Below the pieces are notes generated by a model. It made no database searches. It had not been told where the DNA came from and was given only the letters and a program-made list of their open reading frames with translations. The position numbers and the translations under genes are program-made. A DNA stretch of 64,000 bases. Source: Geoanaerobacter pelophilus. GTDB lineage: Bacteria > Desulfobacterota > Desulfuromonadia > Geobacterales > DSM-12255. Shown here piece after piece: positions 1 to 8,066 of the stretch; the stretch's first letter is position 1; each line of letters opens with the position of its first letter. The stretch spans positions 434,001 through 498,000 of the forward strand of contig NZ_JAHCVJ010000001.1 in assembly GCF_018476885.1 (NCBI RefSeq), read 5' to 3'.

Positions 1-264
1 AGCTTCCTGAATTTCTCGCTGATCAAAGGTCACCCCACCCAGGCTGATGCCGCCGTAGTTCATGGCCAGTCCGTTACTCTGCGGGGTAATGAGGATGTTG
101 GCTCCGAACTCGTCCATCTTGCGCTCGATGTCGCTGGACATGGAACGGGTCAGGGTTACGAGAGTAACGATGGTGGCGATCCCTACCATCAGGCCGATGG
201 TCAGGAACGCCATCTTCGCCTTGCGCCGTTTCAGGTTGTTGATGGAAATCGTGTGCAGTTGCAT
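1..264 (-). CDS. ABC transporter permease, FtsX/MacB type, N-terminal part (cut by window edge)
   Basis: The visible 88 residues start MQLHTISINNLKRRKAKM and continue into one hydrophobic segment (about residues 18-40). A periplasmic stretch follows, containing DIERKMDEFGANILITPQ. This is the usual start of FtsX/MacB-like permeases: a short basic cytoplasmic end, the first membrane helix, then the extracytoplasmic domain. The start codon overlaps the stop of the DUF2318 gene (TGATG), so translation is probably coupled. DUF2318 proteins next to FtsX-type permeases are known from iron-transport loci of the Campylobacter P19 type, so a metal-related role is inferred. The C-terminal part lies beyond base 1. 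Confidence 0.8.
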   Translation of the reverse strand, partial: MQLHTISINNLKRRKAKMAFLTIGLMVGIATIVTLVTLTRSMSSDIERKMDEFGANILITPQSNGLAMNYGGISLGGVTFDQREIQEA

Positions 265-737
265 CAAAAGTACCTCACGCCTGCCCTGAGATCATCTGCT
301 TTGATAGTTACAGAGTTACCGCTGACCTGGCTTGGCAGGTAGCCGGGATTGCAGCCGCCGGTGGCATTGGGACCAAGGCGATTGATGGCGAACTTCTGGT
401 TGCAGTTCTTGCAGTTCATCTTGTCGCCCTGCTGCTCATACCCTTTTCTTGACTTGAAACAGGCATCACAGGCATCGAAGGCGGCCTTGAAGCTGCCGTC
501 AGCGGCCTTAACCGCAAAGAAGGTTATTTCTTTGCCGCCATCCTCGAACTTGTAGAACTGGGCCGAACCATCTGCCAGTTTAGCAACAGGGATAGTGACT
601 GCTCCATTTACCACCTTGACCTTCTGGGACTTCCCCAGCCCAGGGATGTTCAGGGCAAAGACGCTTGCCGCTCCGATAAGCACCGCTCCGACTATTGCCA
701 CCGCCCAGCCAATCTGCTTCGACTTGATTGCTCCCAT
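264..737 (-). CDS. DUF2318 membrane-anchored protein, probable metal-transport component
   Basis: 157 residues. The start is the ATG preceded by AAAAAGGAGCAGAAA; a longer frame runs upstream without a ribosome site. There is one N-terminal membrane anchor (about residues 10-30) and then a domain facing the periplasm. Its cysteine motifs CDACFKSRKGYEQQGD and CKNCNQKFAI are typical of DUF2318, followed by GGCNPGYLP. In known DUF2318 loci the protein works with FtsX-type ABC permeases in iron uptake. Here the partner upstream is a heavy-metal-associated domain protein, so the metal could also be copper or another thiophilic ion. It overlaps the permease start by one base. Confidence 0.8.
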   Translation of the reverse strand: MGAIKSKQIGWAVAIVGAVLIGAASVFALNIPGLGKSQKVKVVNGAVTIPVAKLADGSAQFYKFEDGGKEITFFAVKAADGSFKAAFDACDACFKSRKGYEQQGDKMNCKNCNQKFAINRLGPNATGGCNPGYLPSQVSGNSVTIKADDLRAGVRYF

Positions 738-751
738 TTTCTGCTCCTTTT

Positions 752-1183
752 TCAGCTTGGTTTGTTGTTGGAACCGCAACCGCCACCATTGCCACCACAG
801 CAACCTTTTTTGGGTGCGGCATTCTGCCCGACATTACGACCGGTTATTTTTTTAAATTCTTCAGGGGTGACGACATCGGTTACCTGGCTGTAATACCCGG
901 TTGACCTGACCGTTTCCGCCAGCGTTTCAGGTTTTACCGTCTTGGTGTCATAGCCGACAATGACCCACCCTCCGCTCACATCAACCTCTGTTAGCGCCAC
1001 CCCTTTCACTGACTCAAGCGCTTTGGAAATCTTGCTGGCGCAGCTGCCGCAGGTCATGCCGGTGGTTCGCATCACGGCGATTGAATCGGCAGTGGCGCCG
1101 ATGCTGACGCGAAACGCGAGAGCCACCAGAATGGTGACGGACATAATGACGAGAAGTGCGGTTGTAATTCTTTTTGCAGTCAT
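752..1183 (-). CDS. Exported heavy-metal-associated (HMA) domain protein with Cys-rich tail
   Basis: 143 residues. The start is the ATG after GGAGGCTCGTC. An N-terminal membrane segment (about residues 5-30) is followed by an HMA fold with the metal motif GMTCGSCASKI, as in MerP and in the N-termini of P-type ATPases. A short linker follows, then a C-terminal tail KKGCCGGNGGGCGSNNKPS with three further cysteines in glycine-rich sequence. The protein probably captures a thiophilic metal ion in the periplasm and passes it to the DUF2318/ABC partners downstream, which begin 14 bases after its stop. The metal is not known. Confidence 0.8.
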   Translation of the reverse strand: MTAKRITTALLVIMSVTILVALAFRVSIGATADSIAVMRTTGMTCGSCASKISKALESVKGVALTEVDVSGGWVIVGYDTKTVKPETLAETVRSTGYYSQVTDVVTPEEFKKITGRNVGQNAAPKKGCCGGNGGGCGSNNKPS

Positions 1184-1196
1184 GACGAGCCTCCGA

Positions 1197-1463
1197 TTAG
1201 TCACGTTGTGCAAGAGCCAGCGTAGGAGCATCCCCTTGCCAGTTACTTAACCCATACACGTTGATGGCAATTCCGACTCCTTGCAATGTCAGCCAGCCTG
1301 GACGACCAAGATTGTAAGCAATAAAACCCAACAGGATTGCCGATATTGTCCAGAAGACAAACGAGCAGCGATGACCGCGGGCATTGAGCAGTGAACCCGC
1401 AAGTGAACTGGTAACCCCGACCCATTCGATTATGTTCATTGTGCTGTTGCTAGTTATGGTCAT
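1197..1463 (-). CDS. Small membrane protein, first gene of the metal-transport operon
   Basis: 88 residues with about three hydrophobic segments (WVGVTSSLAGSLL, FVFWTISAILLGFIAYNLG, LTLQGVGIAINVYGL). The start is at the ATG preceded by CAAGGAATTGTCGG; a second ATG lies 8 codons in. I do not recognise the family. The size and topology recall half-transporter type proteins, but no diagnostic motif is visible. It ends 13 bases before the HMA-domain gene and is transcribed in the same direction, so it is probably part of the same metal operon. Confidence 0.6.
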   Translation of the reverse strand: MTITSNSTMNIIEWVGVTSSLAGSLLNARGHRCSFVFWTISAILLGFIAYNLGRPGWLTLQGVGIAINVYGLSNWQGDAPTLALAQRD

Positions 1464-1811
1464 CCGACAATTCCTTGTGCCAATAGAGTTTCTATATGAT
1501 TAACAAGGATCATGCCAACTCATGGATTATATGTAACTTGCTATAATTGCGAGATTAAGCAGTGTTACACTGACTGGACCTTGATACAAAGAAGTGAGAA
1601 TAATCAACTATGGTGCAGAATATTCTTCAACGTAGGGGTAGGTTTTGGGTCTGAAATTCAATTGCCAACAACAATCTCACATGGGCGCTAAACAGGTACT
1701 ATCGATATTCTCAATTATTGATATCCATATTATCGATAATTTGAATTTGCTTTAGAAATCCAGATCGGATATTTAATATGTTTTTCTGTATTCCCTGAAC
1801 GAGAGGTCCCC
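1464..1811. other. Intergenic region between divergent genes, with AT-rich palindrome
   Basis: This 348-base stretch separates the minus-strand metal operon from the plus-strand transglutaminase gene and should hold both promoters. It contains a perfect 12-base palindrome, ATTATCGATAAT, at 1729-1740 about 70 bases before the plus-strand gene. No convincing protein frame is seen on either strand. Confidence 0.4.
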
Positions 1812-2834
1812 GTGCGATTATTTACTATTCTTGCCGCAGCACTGTTCTGTTTAACATCGGCCCATCCAGGAGTAGCAGCTCCGACTAAAAGCCATTCGGG
1901 GCTTATCACCATGACTTTCGATCTGTCTGATAAAAGCTCAACTACAGAGACCGAGTTATGGCTGCCTTATCCAGTATCTGATCGCGATCAGACCATTAGC
2001 GAAGTGAAAATTATTGGAGATTATGCGGCGTCGGCCGTGTACACTGACACCGCTTACAGCACACCAATGCTCTACGCCCGCTGGGACAAAGGGGCTACAA
2101 GCCGCAAACTGACCTTTTCGTTCAAGGCAGACCGTAAAGAAGTTATTCGCCGAGATTTCCCGCTCAAGGAAGCCGTCTGGGACCCTGCCGATTACGCCCA
2201 GTATCTGAGTGCAACGAAATCCGCGCCGATTGATGGTGAAGTATGGATACAGGCCGCAAAGATAACGGCAGGCAAGAGGACCGTGCTGGAAAAAGCCAAA
2301 GCAATATATGACTGGACCTGCGAAAATACCTACCGCGACCCCAAAACCAAAGGCTGTGGAGTTGGTGACGCATGTGCAATGTTAAAGAATCCTGGTGGAA
2401 AATGTGCCGACATACATTCACTCTTTGTTGCCCTGGCCCGGGCAGCCGGAGTACCGGCTCGCGAGGTTTTCGGCATCAGGATGGGGAAAAAAGCCCGCGA
2501 GGAGATCACGACCTGGCAGCATTGCTGGGCGGAATTCTACCTCCCAGGCTATGGCTGGGTGCCGGTTGATGCCGCCGATGTGCGTAAGGCGATGTTGACT
2601 GAGAACCTGAAACTGGAAGATGCAAAGACCGCCGAATACCGGGCCTATTTCTGGGGCGGCATCGATCCATACCGGGTCAAACTGTCAGTTGGAAGAGATC
2701 TGACTCTTAATCCTCCGCAACCGGGCGGACCGCTCAATTATTTCATGTATCCCTTTGCCAGGACTGGGGGCAAAGTTCTCGACTGGCTCGACCCGGCATC
2801 ATTCAAATATTCCATTACCTACACAGAAAAGTAA
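1812..2834 (+). CDS. Exported transglutaminase-like cysteine protease-fold protein
   Basis: 340 residues beginning at a GTG preceded by GAGAGGTCCCC. There is a signal peptide (MRLFTILAAALFCLTSAHPGVAA). The transglutaminase core is visible near residues 150-260. The nucleophile lies in GGKCADIHSLFVALARAAG and the histidine in WQHCWAEFYLPGYGW, with the following PVDAAD supplying the acid. The N-terminal third is a beta-rich region. Proteins of this kind are exported peptidases or amidases of unknown substrate. It is flanked by an intergenic region and a pseudogene, so no operon partner is evident. Confidence 0.85.
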   Translation: MRLFTILAAALFCLTSAHPGVAAPTKSHSGLITMTFDLSDKSSTTETELWLPYPVSDRDQTISEVKIIGDYAASAVYTDTAYSTPMLYARWDKGATSRKLTFSFKADRKEVIRRDFPLKEAVWDPADYAQYLSATKSAPIDGEVWIQAAKITAGKRTVLEKAKAIYDWTCENTYRDPKTKGCGVGDACAMLKNPGGKCADIHSLFVALARAAGVPAREVFGIRMGKKAREEITTWQHCWAEFYLPGYGWVPVDAADVRKAMLTENLKLEDAKTAEYRAYFWGGIDPYRVKLSVGRDLTLNPPQPGGPLNYFMYPFARTGGKVLDWLDPASFKYSITYTEK

Positions 2835-2952
2835 TTTCGTAAGATTTGTAATCGTAATTCTCTCAATACTGGTTCACTCTTCCTTTGGCAATGCTTTATG
2901 GTACATTTGAGTTGATTTATTAACACTGCCATGAAGCTGGTTGGAGCGCACC

Positions 2953-3258
2953 ATGAAGCACAGCATCACTGAACTACTCGATTTACCCAAGTTACAGACC
3001 ATTCTTGACAATCTCTATGTCGTATCTGGCATCCCCTCGGCAATCATCGACCTTGAGGGGACAATTCTGACCGGTTCCGGCTGGCAGGACCTCTGCACCA
3101 AATTCCACCGGGTAAACCCGGAAAACTGAAAAACTCTGCATGAAAAGTGACCGGACTATCGCCAAAGGTTTGGAATATGGTCAGCGGAATGTGAAGTTAC
3201 TTGTACTCACGGCCTCACTGACACTTCACTAACACCCTTGCAATTCTCTGTCACGTAG
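2953..3258 (+). pseudogene. PocR ligand-binding domain remnant with two frameshifts
   Basis: The first frame reads MKHSITELLDLPKLQTIL and then SGIPSAIIDLEGTIL, and stops at 3129. One extra base there moves the homology to the next frame, EKLCMKSDRTIAKGLEYG. A second shift near 3190 moves it to CEVTCTHGLTDTSLTPLQF. Together these give the PocR/sensor signature (the CrxxD-like region, then the Cys-x3-Cys-x2-GL-D region) found at the N-terminus of many Geobacter sensor kinases and diguanylate cyclases. The output domain is missing. It is a decayed, truncated sensor gene. Confidence 0.75.
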
Positions 3259-3327
3259 AAGTTGAATCCAATTTACGGTATGGCCTTTTCAAAGGCTGCG
3301 CGATTGAAATAACAAGGAGTTCCACCC

Positions 3328-4599
3328 GTGAGCATTACGAAAATCAATAATCTTGCCAAACTCTACAAAGCCGATCCTGAGTCAGTCTACAACACATGGT
3401 TCATTGACAACGACACCCGCATGAAGGCGTTTCGCTCCATCCGACGTGGAGTGATAACCATCGTTGACTCGATAAAGAGCGGGACCTTTGGCAACGACTT
3501 TAAAGGGTCGCCCCTAGAGGTCGTTCTGGCCTCTATTACCGAGCAAAAACAGGTATTCGAGGGAGCGGCACATCCATTTTACTGGAAACCGAAGCTGCGC
3601 ATCCCGGACATTTACGAGAACGATGAGAATAAACGAGCATTCGGTTCTTTTCTTGAGGCATGTTTGTCTGCCGGGTCTGCTGACAAAATAATCAAAGAGA
3701 TCCTCACCCTGGACGGTTGCGGCATAAAAGGACTCGGACCTTCAGTAGCCAATATCCTCTACTTCCTCCACCCCACCTTGATGCCACCTTTCAATACGGC
3801 CATGCTGAACGGATTCAATGCTATTTTTGACGACAAGAAAAAGCTTGGCTCCTGGACAAGTTACCTGGAGATGCGAGAAACTGTTATCAGTACCAATGAA
3901 AAGGTTCAGCCTGGCCTTTCCAAGGATCTGGGGGCAATTTCTGGCCTCTTGTTCGATGTTGGCGTCGGCAAGATCATTCTGGACCAGAATTGGGAAAATT
4001 CTTTGCAATTTGAGAAAGCGAAGCGAGAAAAAGCCCTAAAGAAGCGACATCAGGAAGTACAGGAAGAGATTCGGGAAGAAAATGAACATCTGCGGATGCA
4101 GTTTCTGCTGACTGACATTGGGAATGATCTTGGCTATGATGTTTTCGTTGCTACCAATGATCGCAATAAATCGCTAAACGGACGGTCACTTCAGTTTCTG
4201 ACACTACCGGAACTGCCACCACTGGACTTCCCGCCGGAGGTGGCCAAAACAGTCTCTCTGATCGACGTCATCTGGGTTTCACGGGATTCCAAGAAGATCG
4301 AATGCGCATTCGAAATAGAAAAGAGCACATCCATATACTCTGGCATGCTGAGGCTAATGGACCTTGCTTCTTCACTCGGGGATCGACAGTACGATTTTTT
4401 TCTGGTAGCTCCCGATAAACGGGAAAAGGAAGTGCTGGCACAACTGAATCGCCCTTCGTTCCAGACCAGCACCTGCATCGGACTCAGGTATATACTGTTT
4501 AGCGAGTTGGAAGAACATTGCCACGGACTGTGTAAATTCGGTGAAGATTACCGGATACTGTTCAAGTTGGCAAAAGATGCAAGCTGTAACTCAAAATGA
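3328..4599 (+). CDS. Predicted DNA-processing protein: helix-hairpin-helix-like region plus PD-(D/E)XK-like nuclease domain
   Basis: 423 residues, with an ATG-like GTG start after AAGGAGTTCCACCC. Around residues 125-165 the sequence [18 protein letters not shown] looks like a helix-hairpin-helix DNA-binding element. A charged coiled coil follows (about 225-255). The C-terminal third contains [20 protein letters not shown] followed by [15 protein letters not shown]. This layout (Asp, then Glu-x-Glu-Lys on a strand, then a helix) resembles restriction-endonuclease-fold nucleases. No methyltransferase gene is beside it. A restriction-like or repair nuclease is inferred; the exact family is not recognised. 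Confidence 0.55.
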   Translation: MSITKINNLAKLYKADPESVYNTWFIDNDTRMKAFRSIRRGVITIVDSIKSGTFGNDFKGSPLEVVLASITEQKQVFEGAAHPFYWKPKLRIPDIYENDENKRAFGSFLEACLSAGSADKIIKEILTLDGCGIKGLGPSVANILYFLHPTLMPPFNTAMLNGFNAIFDDKKKLGSWTSYLEMRETVISTNEKVQPGLSKDLGAISGLLFDVGVGKIILDQNWENSLQFEKAKREKALKKRHQEVQEEIREENEHLRMQFLLTDIGNDLGYDVFVATNDRNKSLNGRSLQFLTLPELPPLDFPPEVAKTVSLIDVIWVSRDSKKIECAFEIEKSTSIYSGMLRLMDLASSLGDRQYDFFLVAPDKREKEVLAQLNRPSFQTSTCIGLRYILFSELEEHCHGLCKFGEDYRILFKLAKDASCNSK

Positions 4600-4603
4600 C
4601 GAG

Positions 4604-5569
4604 TCATCCGGCCAGCGTATCACCATGACCATCCTGATAACGCCCAATAATCGCTCGCAGTTGCTCCGGAGCGATCGCCATGAATGCTTCCACTATGAAC
4701 GGATCGAAATGACTGCCACTTTGACCTTTGATCTCTGCCGACGCTTCCTCGTACGTCATGGGTGATCGATAGGGTCGCTCAGAAGTTAGCGCATCAAAGA
4801 CATCCGCCACCATAAACATGCGCGCCCCGAGCGGTATACTCTCTCCTTTTAGTCCACGCGGGTAACCATGACCATCAAACTGTTCATGGTGCGCATAGAC
4901 TATTTCCGCCGCATTCTTCAAGAAACCGATCCGCTTTACAATGCGGTAACCTGCCTCCGGATGCTTGCGCATTTCAACCCATTCCTGATCGGTCAACTTG
5001 CCCGGCTTTAGTAAAATCTGATCCGGCACGGCTATCTTTCCCACATCATGCAGGAGTGCGCCAAAACCAATCTCACGCTTCGTCTTTTCATCAACTCCAA
5101 GCCTGTTGGCGATCAATTGAGTGTACTCCCGTACCCGTTGCGAATGCAGGCGAGTGTTGTGTTCCCTCAGATCCAGCGCCGACACGAGGCCAAGGAGGGT
5201 CTCCTCATTGGCATTGGCAAGTTCCTGCAGCAATGTCCGCTGCTTGTCGAACAGCCAGCCAGGGATGACACCAGCCACCCAGAATCCGACCAGTTCGCCT
5301 ACCTGATTTGCCTGCTCCATGTAGTTACCCGGCCAGTCGAGAAAAGCGTGCAGGATAAAGAGTAGGCTGACGGCAAAGGCAGTAATGCATGCCCCTCTTA
5401 GCCCGAACCAGGCTGCGGCCATGACCGGTGGCAGGAAGTAGAGCTTGCGCAGTACGATATGGATTTTATGGTAATCGTGCGGCTCGGTAGGGGTCAGATA
5501 ATGAAGCAGGGCGATAATTCCCGTTAATAGAACGAGAGCGATAATTTTTCTTTTCGATTGCCGGTCCAT
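4604..5569 (-). CDS. Membrane HD-GYP domain protein, predicted cyclic di-GMP phosphodiesterase
   Basis: 321 residues. The start is at the ATG behind GGAAGGAGCTGGCA; an in-frame upstream extension has no ribosome site. The N-terminal third has about four membrane helices (IIALVLLTGIIALLHYL to LVGFWVAGVIPGWLF). The HD-GYP domain follows, with HSQRVREYTQLIA, GALLHDVGKIAVPD and the GYP region HHEQFDGHGYPRGLKG. All metal ligands and the GYP residues are present, so it should hydrolyse c-di-GMP. It lies convergent to the nuclease-like gene, 4 bases from its stop. Confidence 0.9.
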   Translation of the reverse strand: MDRQSKRKIIALVLLTGIIALLHYLTPTEPHDYHKIHIVLRKLYFLPPVMAAAWFGLRGACITAFAVSLLFILHAFLDWPGNYMEQANQVGELVGFWVAGVIPGWLFDKQRTLLQELANANEETLLGLVSALDLREHNTRLHSQRVREYTQLIANRLGVDEKTKREIGFGALLHDVGKIAVPDQILLKPGKLTDQEWVEMRKHPEAGYRIVKRIGFLKNAAEIVYAHHEQFDGHGYPRGLKGESIPLGARMFMVADVFDALTSERPYRSPMTYEEASAEIKGQSGSHFDPFIVEAFMAIAPEQLRAIIGRYQDGHGDTLAG

Positions 5570-5786
5570 TGCCAGCTCCTTCCTGAATGGAGAATACTCT
5601 CCGGTTGTGGGATGTAATTGTAGCATATTCTTAGCCTTCACAAATCCACTAAGCTACCCTCGATACAGAATAATTACATAATTTCGGCACATTAACCTCC
5701 AGTTACCTATTTGGCATGTTTGTTGATCTATGTATAAGCAAATACCAGGTTTCACCCGAATAAAACGAGCTCAAAGGAGAGAGACA

Positions 5787-6104
5787 ATGAAAAAGAACAT
5801 GATCTTGGGAATGGCATTAGTGTTGGGGATTCTTTCAGTTGGGGCAACTTCATCTTTGGCTGCCAATCTATGTTGCGACAACGGAAAGTGCGCTGACAAA
5901 CAGGTAGTTCAGCAGTTCTCCCAGGAAACGGCTGCCCTGTCTGACACACTGAAGGCCAAGGATCTGGAGCTGCGCGGACTGTACGGCTACGAGGGTTTTG
6001 ACCTTCGCAAGGCCGATGTGCTTGAGGCAGAGATTAAGGACCTGAAGGGAAAGATCAAGGTTGCTGCGGATAAATACGGCATTTCTTCCTGTTGCCTCAG
6101 TTAA
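5787..6104 (+). CDS. Small exported ZraP/Spy-like metal-stress protein, copy 1 of 3
   Basis: 105 residues. The start is at the ATG behind AAAGGAGAGAGACA. A signal peptide (MKKNMILGMALVLGILSVG...SSLAA) is followed by an alpha-helical region that contains FSQETAALSDTLKAKDLEL, RGLYGYEGFDLRKADVLE and IKDLKGKIKVAADKYGI, and ends in CC near the C-terminus. Related genes lie at 18553-18861 and 39884-40201 with the same core (LRxxLxAKxLELRxLYxxxGxDxR). The helical hairpin layout recalls the periplasmic zinc-responsive chaperones ZraP and Spy. A GC-rich hairpin follows the stop directly, as it does after the other two copies. Confidence 0.7.
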   Translation: MKKNMILGMALVLGILSVGATSSLAANLCCDNGKCADKQVVQQFSQETAALSDTLKAKDLELRGLYGYEGFDLRKADVLEAEIKDLKGKIKVAADKYGISSCCLS

Positions 6105-6125
6105 CGATGATTAGCGAAATGAGGG

Positions 6126-6148
6126 GCCGGGAACAATAACTTCCCGGC
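6126..6148 (+). terminator. Hairpin after ZraP-like gene copy 1
   Basis: GCCGGGAA pairs with TTCCCGGC across a 7-base loop, 22 bases after the stop codon at 6104. The run of T after the stem is weak. Confidence 0.6.
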
Positions 6149-6213
6149 TCTTCCCTAGAGAATTCCGTGGTGAAAACGTATGTTCTTGATCCGGTCTGCG
6201 GAGGATTGATCCT

Positions 6214-6318
6214 ATGGGAAACGGGCCGCCGCCGTTCTCAGTTATCATGGCTCGTTGCATTACTTCTGCAGTATCAGGTGCCGCAAACGCTTTCAGCATG
6301 CTCCAACAAAATTCATAG
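6214..6318 (+). CDS. Possible small protein of 34 residues
   Basis: The reading frame begins MGNGPPPFSVIMARCITS and is preceded by GGAGGATTGATCCT. It lies between two hairpins, with a good terminator (6340-6382) right after it. Just upstream another frame reads VKTYVLDPVCGG, which resembles the start of a YHS domain and could be a decayed gene end. Coding status is uncertain. Confidence 0.25.
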   Translation: MGNGPPPFSVIMARCITSAVSGAANAFSMLQQNS

Positions 6319-6339
6319 AAACAATACAGGTGTTATCGG

Positions 6340-6382
6340 GCGTACCCTAGAACACCCTCCTTGCTGGGGTACGCTATTTTTT
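6340..6382 (+). terminator. Rho-independent terminator
   Basis: GCGTACCC pairs with GGGTACGC and is followed by a run of T (TATTTTTTC). It separates the region after the ZraP-like gene from the small lipoprotein gene. Confidence 0.75.
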
Positions 6383-6404
6383 CAATCACTGTAGAGGAGT
6401 TATC

Positions 6405-6566
6405 ATGAAACTGATGCAATATGTTTTCTTTGCTGCTGTTCTTCTTGTTTCTTCAGGTTGCGCAGTCATCGATTTCCTCGATGGCAAGCATTATAACCAT
6501 ACCCCGAACTACGACCGCCCCCAATACAGTACTGGTAATGGTAGCGGCGGCGGTCATTCCCACTGA
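6405..6566 (+). CDS. Small lipoprotein upstream of hydrogenase genes
   Basis: 53 residues, start behind GTAGAGGAGTTATC. The N-terminus MKLMQYVFFAAVLLVSSGCA ends in a lipobox (VSSGC), so the mature protein would be about 34 residues, polar, with a Gly/His-rich end GNGSGGGHSH. The C-terminal histidines could bind metal. The family is not recognised. It is followed at a 20-base distance by another small exported protein and then by the hydrogenase operon. Confidence 0.6.
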   Translation: MKLMQYVFFAAVLLVSSGCAVIDFLDGKHYNHTPNYDRPQYSTGNGSGGGHSH

Positions 6567-6586
6567 TTCATGAAAGGAGTAATCCA

Positions 6587-6763
6587 ATGAACATGACCAA
6601 ACTCAATTTTGTCGGCCCGATGCTTTTTGTGAAATTTACCATTCTTGCGGTAACGGTCTTCTCGCTCACCTTGGCCAAACCGGCGGCAAGTGCAGCACAT
6701 TTGGGGGCGCAGAAAATCTGTTCACTCGTTATGACAGCAGATGAGTGCGCTAAACATTGCTGA
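6587..6763 (+). CDS. Small exported protein with three C-terminal cysteines
   Basis: 58 residues, start behind AAAGGAGTAATCCA. The N-terminal half is a signal-peptide-like hydrophobic stretch (MLFVKFTILAVTVFSLTLA...ASA). The short mature part ends LGAQKICSLVMTADECAKHC. I do not know the family. It stands 100 bases before the hydrogenase small-subunit gene and may be part of the same transcription unit. A long minus-strand frame opposite it is judged a shadow. Confidence 0.55.
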   Translation: MNMTKLNFVGPMLFVKFTILAVTVFSLTLAKPAASAAHLGAQKICSLVMTADECAKHC

Positions 6764-6863
6764 ACCTGTACCGTCAATCAGTGGATCAATGTGGACATAA
6801 TTAACTCATGGCCACGACTTTCCTGAAAGCATTCTACCAATTGTCGTTCTTTTAGGAGCAGCG

Positions 6864-8048
6864 ATGAATATATCACGCCGTACTTTTCTTAAGCTGGCAA
6901 CCACCGCAGCAGCTACCCTTGGGCTTACGGGGGTCGACCTCTTCAGGCTCCGCGAGGTTTTAGCAAGCGGCACTGCGCCTCCAGTAATCTGGCTCCAGGG
7001 CGCCGTATGCACTGGGTGCAGCATCTCGCTGCTAAACACTGCGGCGCCAGCAGTTGACGATATCCTCTTCAACACGATCAGCCTTCAGTATCACCCCAAC
7101 CTGATGACAGCAGCCGGCGAGCTTGCCATCGCCACGCTTACCGACGCCGCCGAAGCCGGTGCCGGAGAGTTCATCCTCTGCGTCGAGGGCGGCATTCCCA
7201 CAAGCATCAATGGGCGGTATTCGATTATCGGCGAGAAGAACGGCGAGCCCTGGACGATGCTCGATGCCGTTATGGAGCTGGGATGCAAGGCGAAATATGT
7301 GCTTGCGGTCGGTACCTGCGCATCATTCGGCGGGGTCGTGAAGCCCTCCGAGTACACCGGGGTGCGGAGGCTTGCAGAAGTGCTTCAAGGAAACACAAAA
7401 AATCCCGTGATCAACCTGCCAGCCTGTCCCGTCAATCCAATCGTTCTTGTGGGAACGCTTGTCCGGCTGTTGACTACCGGGATGCCTCCGCTGGATTCAT
7501 GGGGACGGCCTGCCGACTACTATGGAACCACGGTACACCATATCTGTCCAAGGCTTACGGCGCCCATGGTTACCCAGATCGGGGTATTCGGCTGCTACGA
7601 GCATGTCGGTTGCAAAGGTCCCCACACCAGTTTTACCTGCCCTAATCTCAAATGGAACAATGGCGTTAACTGGTGCATCGACAAGACCAATACGTTGTGT
7701 ATTGGCTGCTCATCCCCTAATTTCCCCAGCACCCCGTTCTACGGCAAGCTTGAGGAAATCATGCCCTGCTGCGTTACCTGTGAGCAGTGCAGCACCTGCG
7801 TCGACTGCTCCAAATGTGCCAATCTCGGAAGCTGTACCGACTGCGTGGACTGCTCCAATTGTTCCGTGTGCGCCGATTGCGACAACACGGAGAAATGCGC
7901 CGACTGCGCAAACGCCGCCCTCTGTGGCGACTGTCCCGCCAACGAACAGTGCGCCTGCTATACCGGTACGACTACTCCGGTGAGTGCTGACCCCGCTCCA
8001 GTGAACAGTGACCCTACGCCGGAACCTTCAGCTGAACACCAACACTAA
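6864..8048 (+). CDS. NiFe hydrogenase small subunit with a 19-cysteine C-terminal tail
   Basis: 394 residues with a Tat signal (SRRTFLKLATTAAATLGL). Iron-sulfur ligands are in the expected order: VCTGCS (proximal), VGTCASFGG, LPACPVNP, then a His/Cys set (HHICPR, CYEHVGC) and CPNL, WCID, LCIGCS for the distal and medial clusters. The usual C-terminal membrane helix is absent. Instead residues 302-365 form an array of CxxC units (for example CVDCSKC, CTDCVDCSNCSVC) with 19 cysteines, followed by a Pro/Thr-rich end and HQH. Such a tail could hold extra metal clusters or contact an electron partner. The large subunit follows after 18 bases. Confidence 0.92.
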   Translation: MNISRRTFLKLATTAAATLGLTGVDLFRLREVLASGTAPPVIWLQGAVCTGCSISLLNTAAPAVDDILFNTISLQYHPNLMTAAGELAIATLTDAAEAGAGEFILCVEGGIPTSINGRYSIIGEKNGEPWTMLDAVMELGCKAKYVLAVGTCASFGGVVKPSEYTGVRRLAEVLQGNTKNPVINLPACPVNPIVLVGTLVRLLTTGMPPLDSWGRPADYYGTTVHHICPRLTAPMVTQIGVFGCYEHVGCKGPHTSFTCPNLKWNNGVNWCIDKTNTLCIGCSSPNFPSTPFYGKLEEIMPCCVTCEQCSTCVDCSKCANLGSCTDCVDCSNCSVCADCDNTEKCADCANAALCGDCPANEQCACYTGTTTPVSADPAPVNSDPTPEPSAEHQH

Positions 8049-8066
8049 ACTCATAGGAGAATTTCA

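Noticed and set aside
5708-5725. TGGCATG-N-TTG stretch as a sigma-54 promoter for the ZraP-like gene
   Set aside because: The -12 element lacks the required GC, so the match is too poor.
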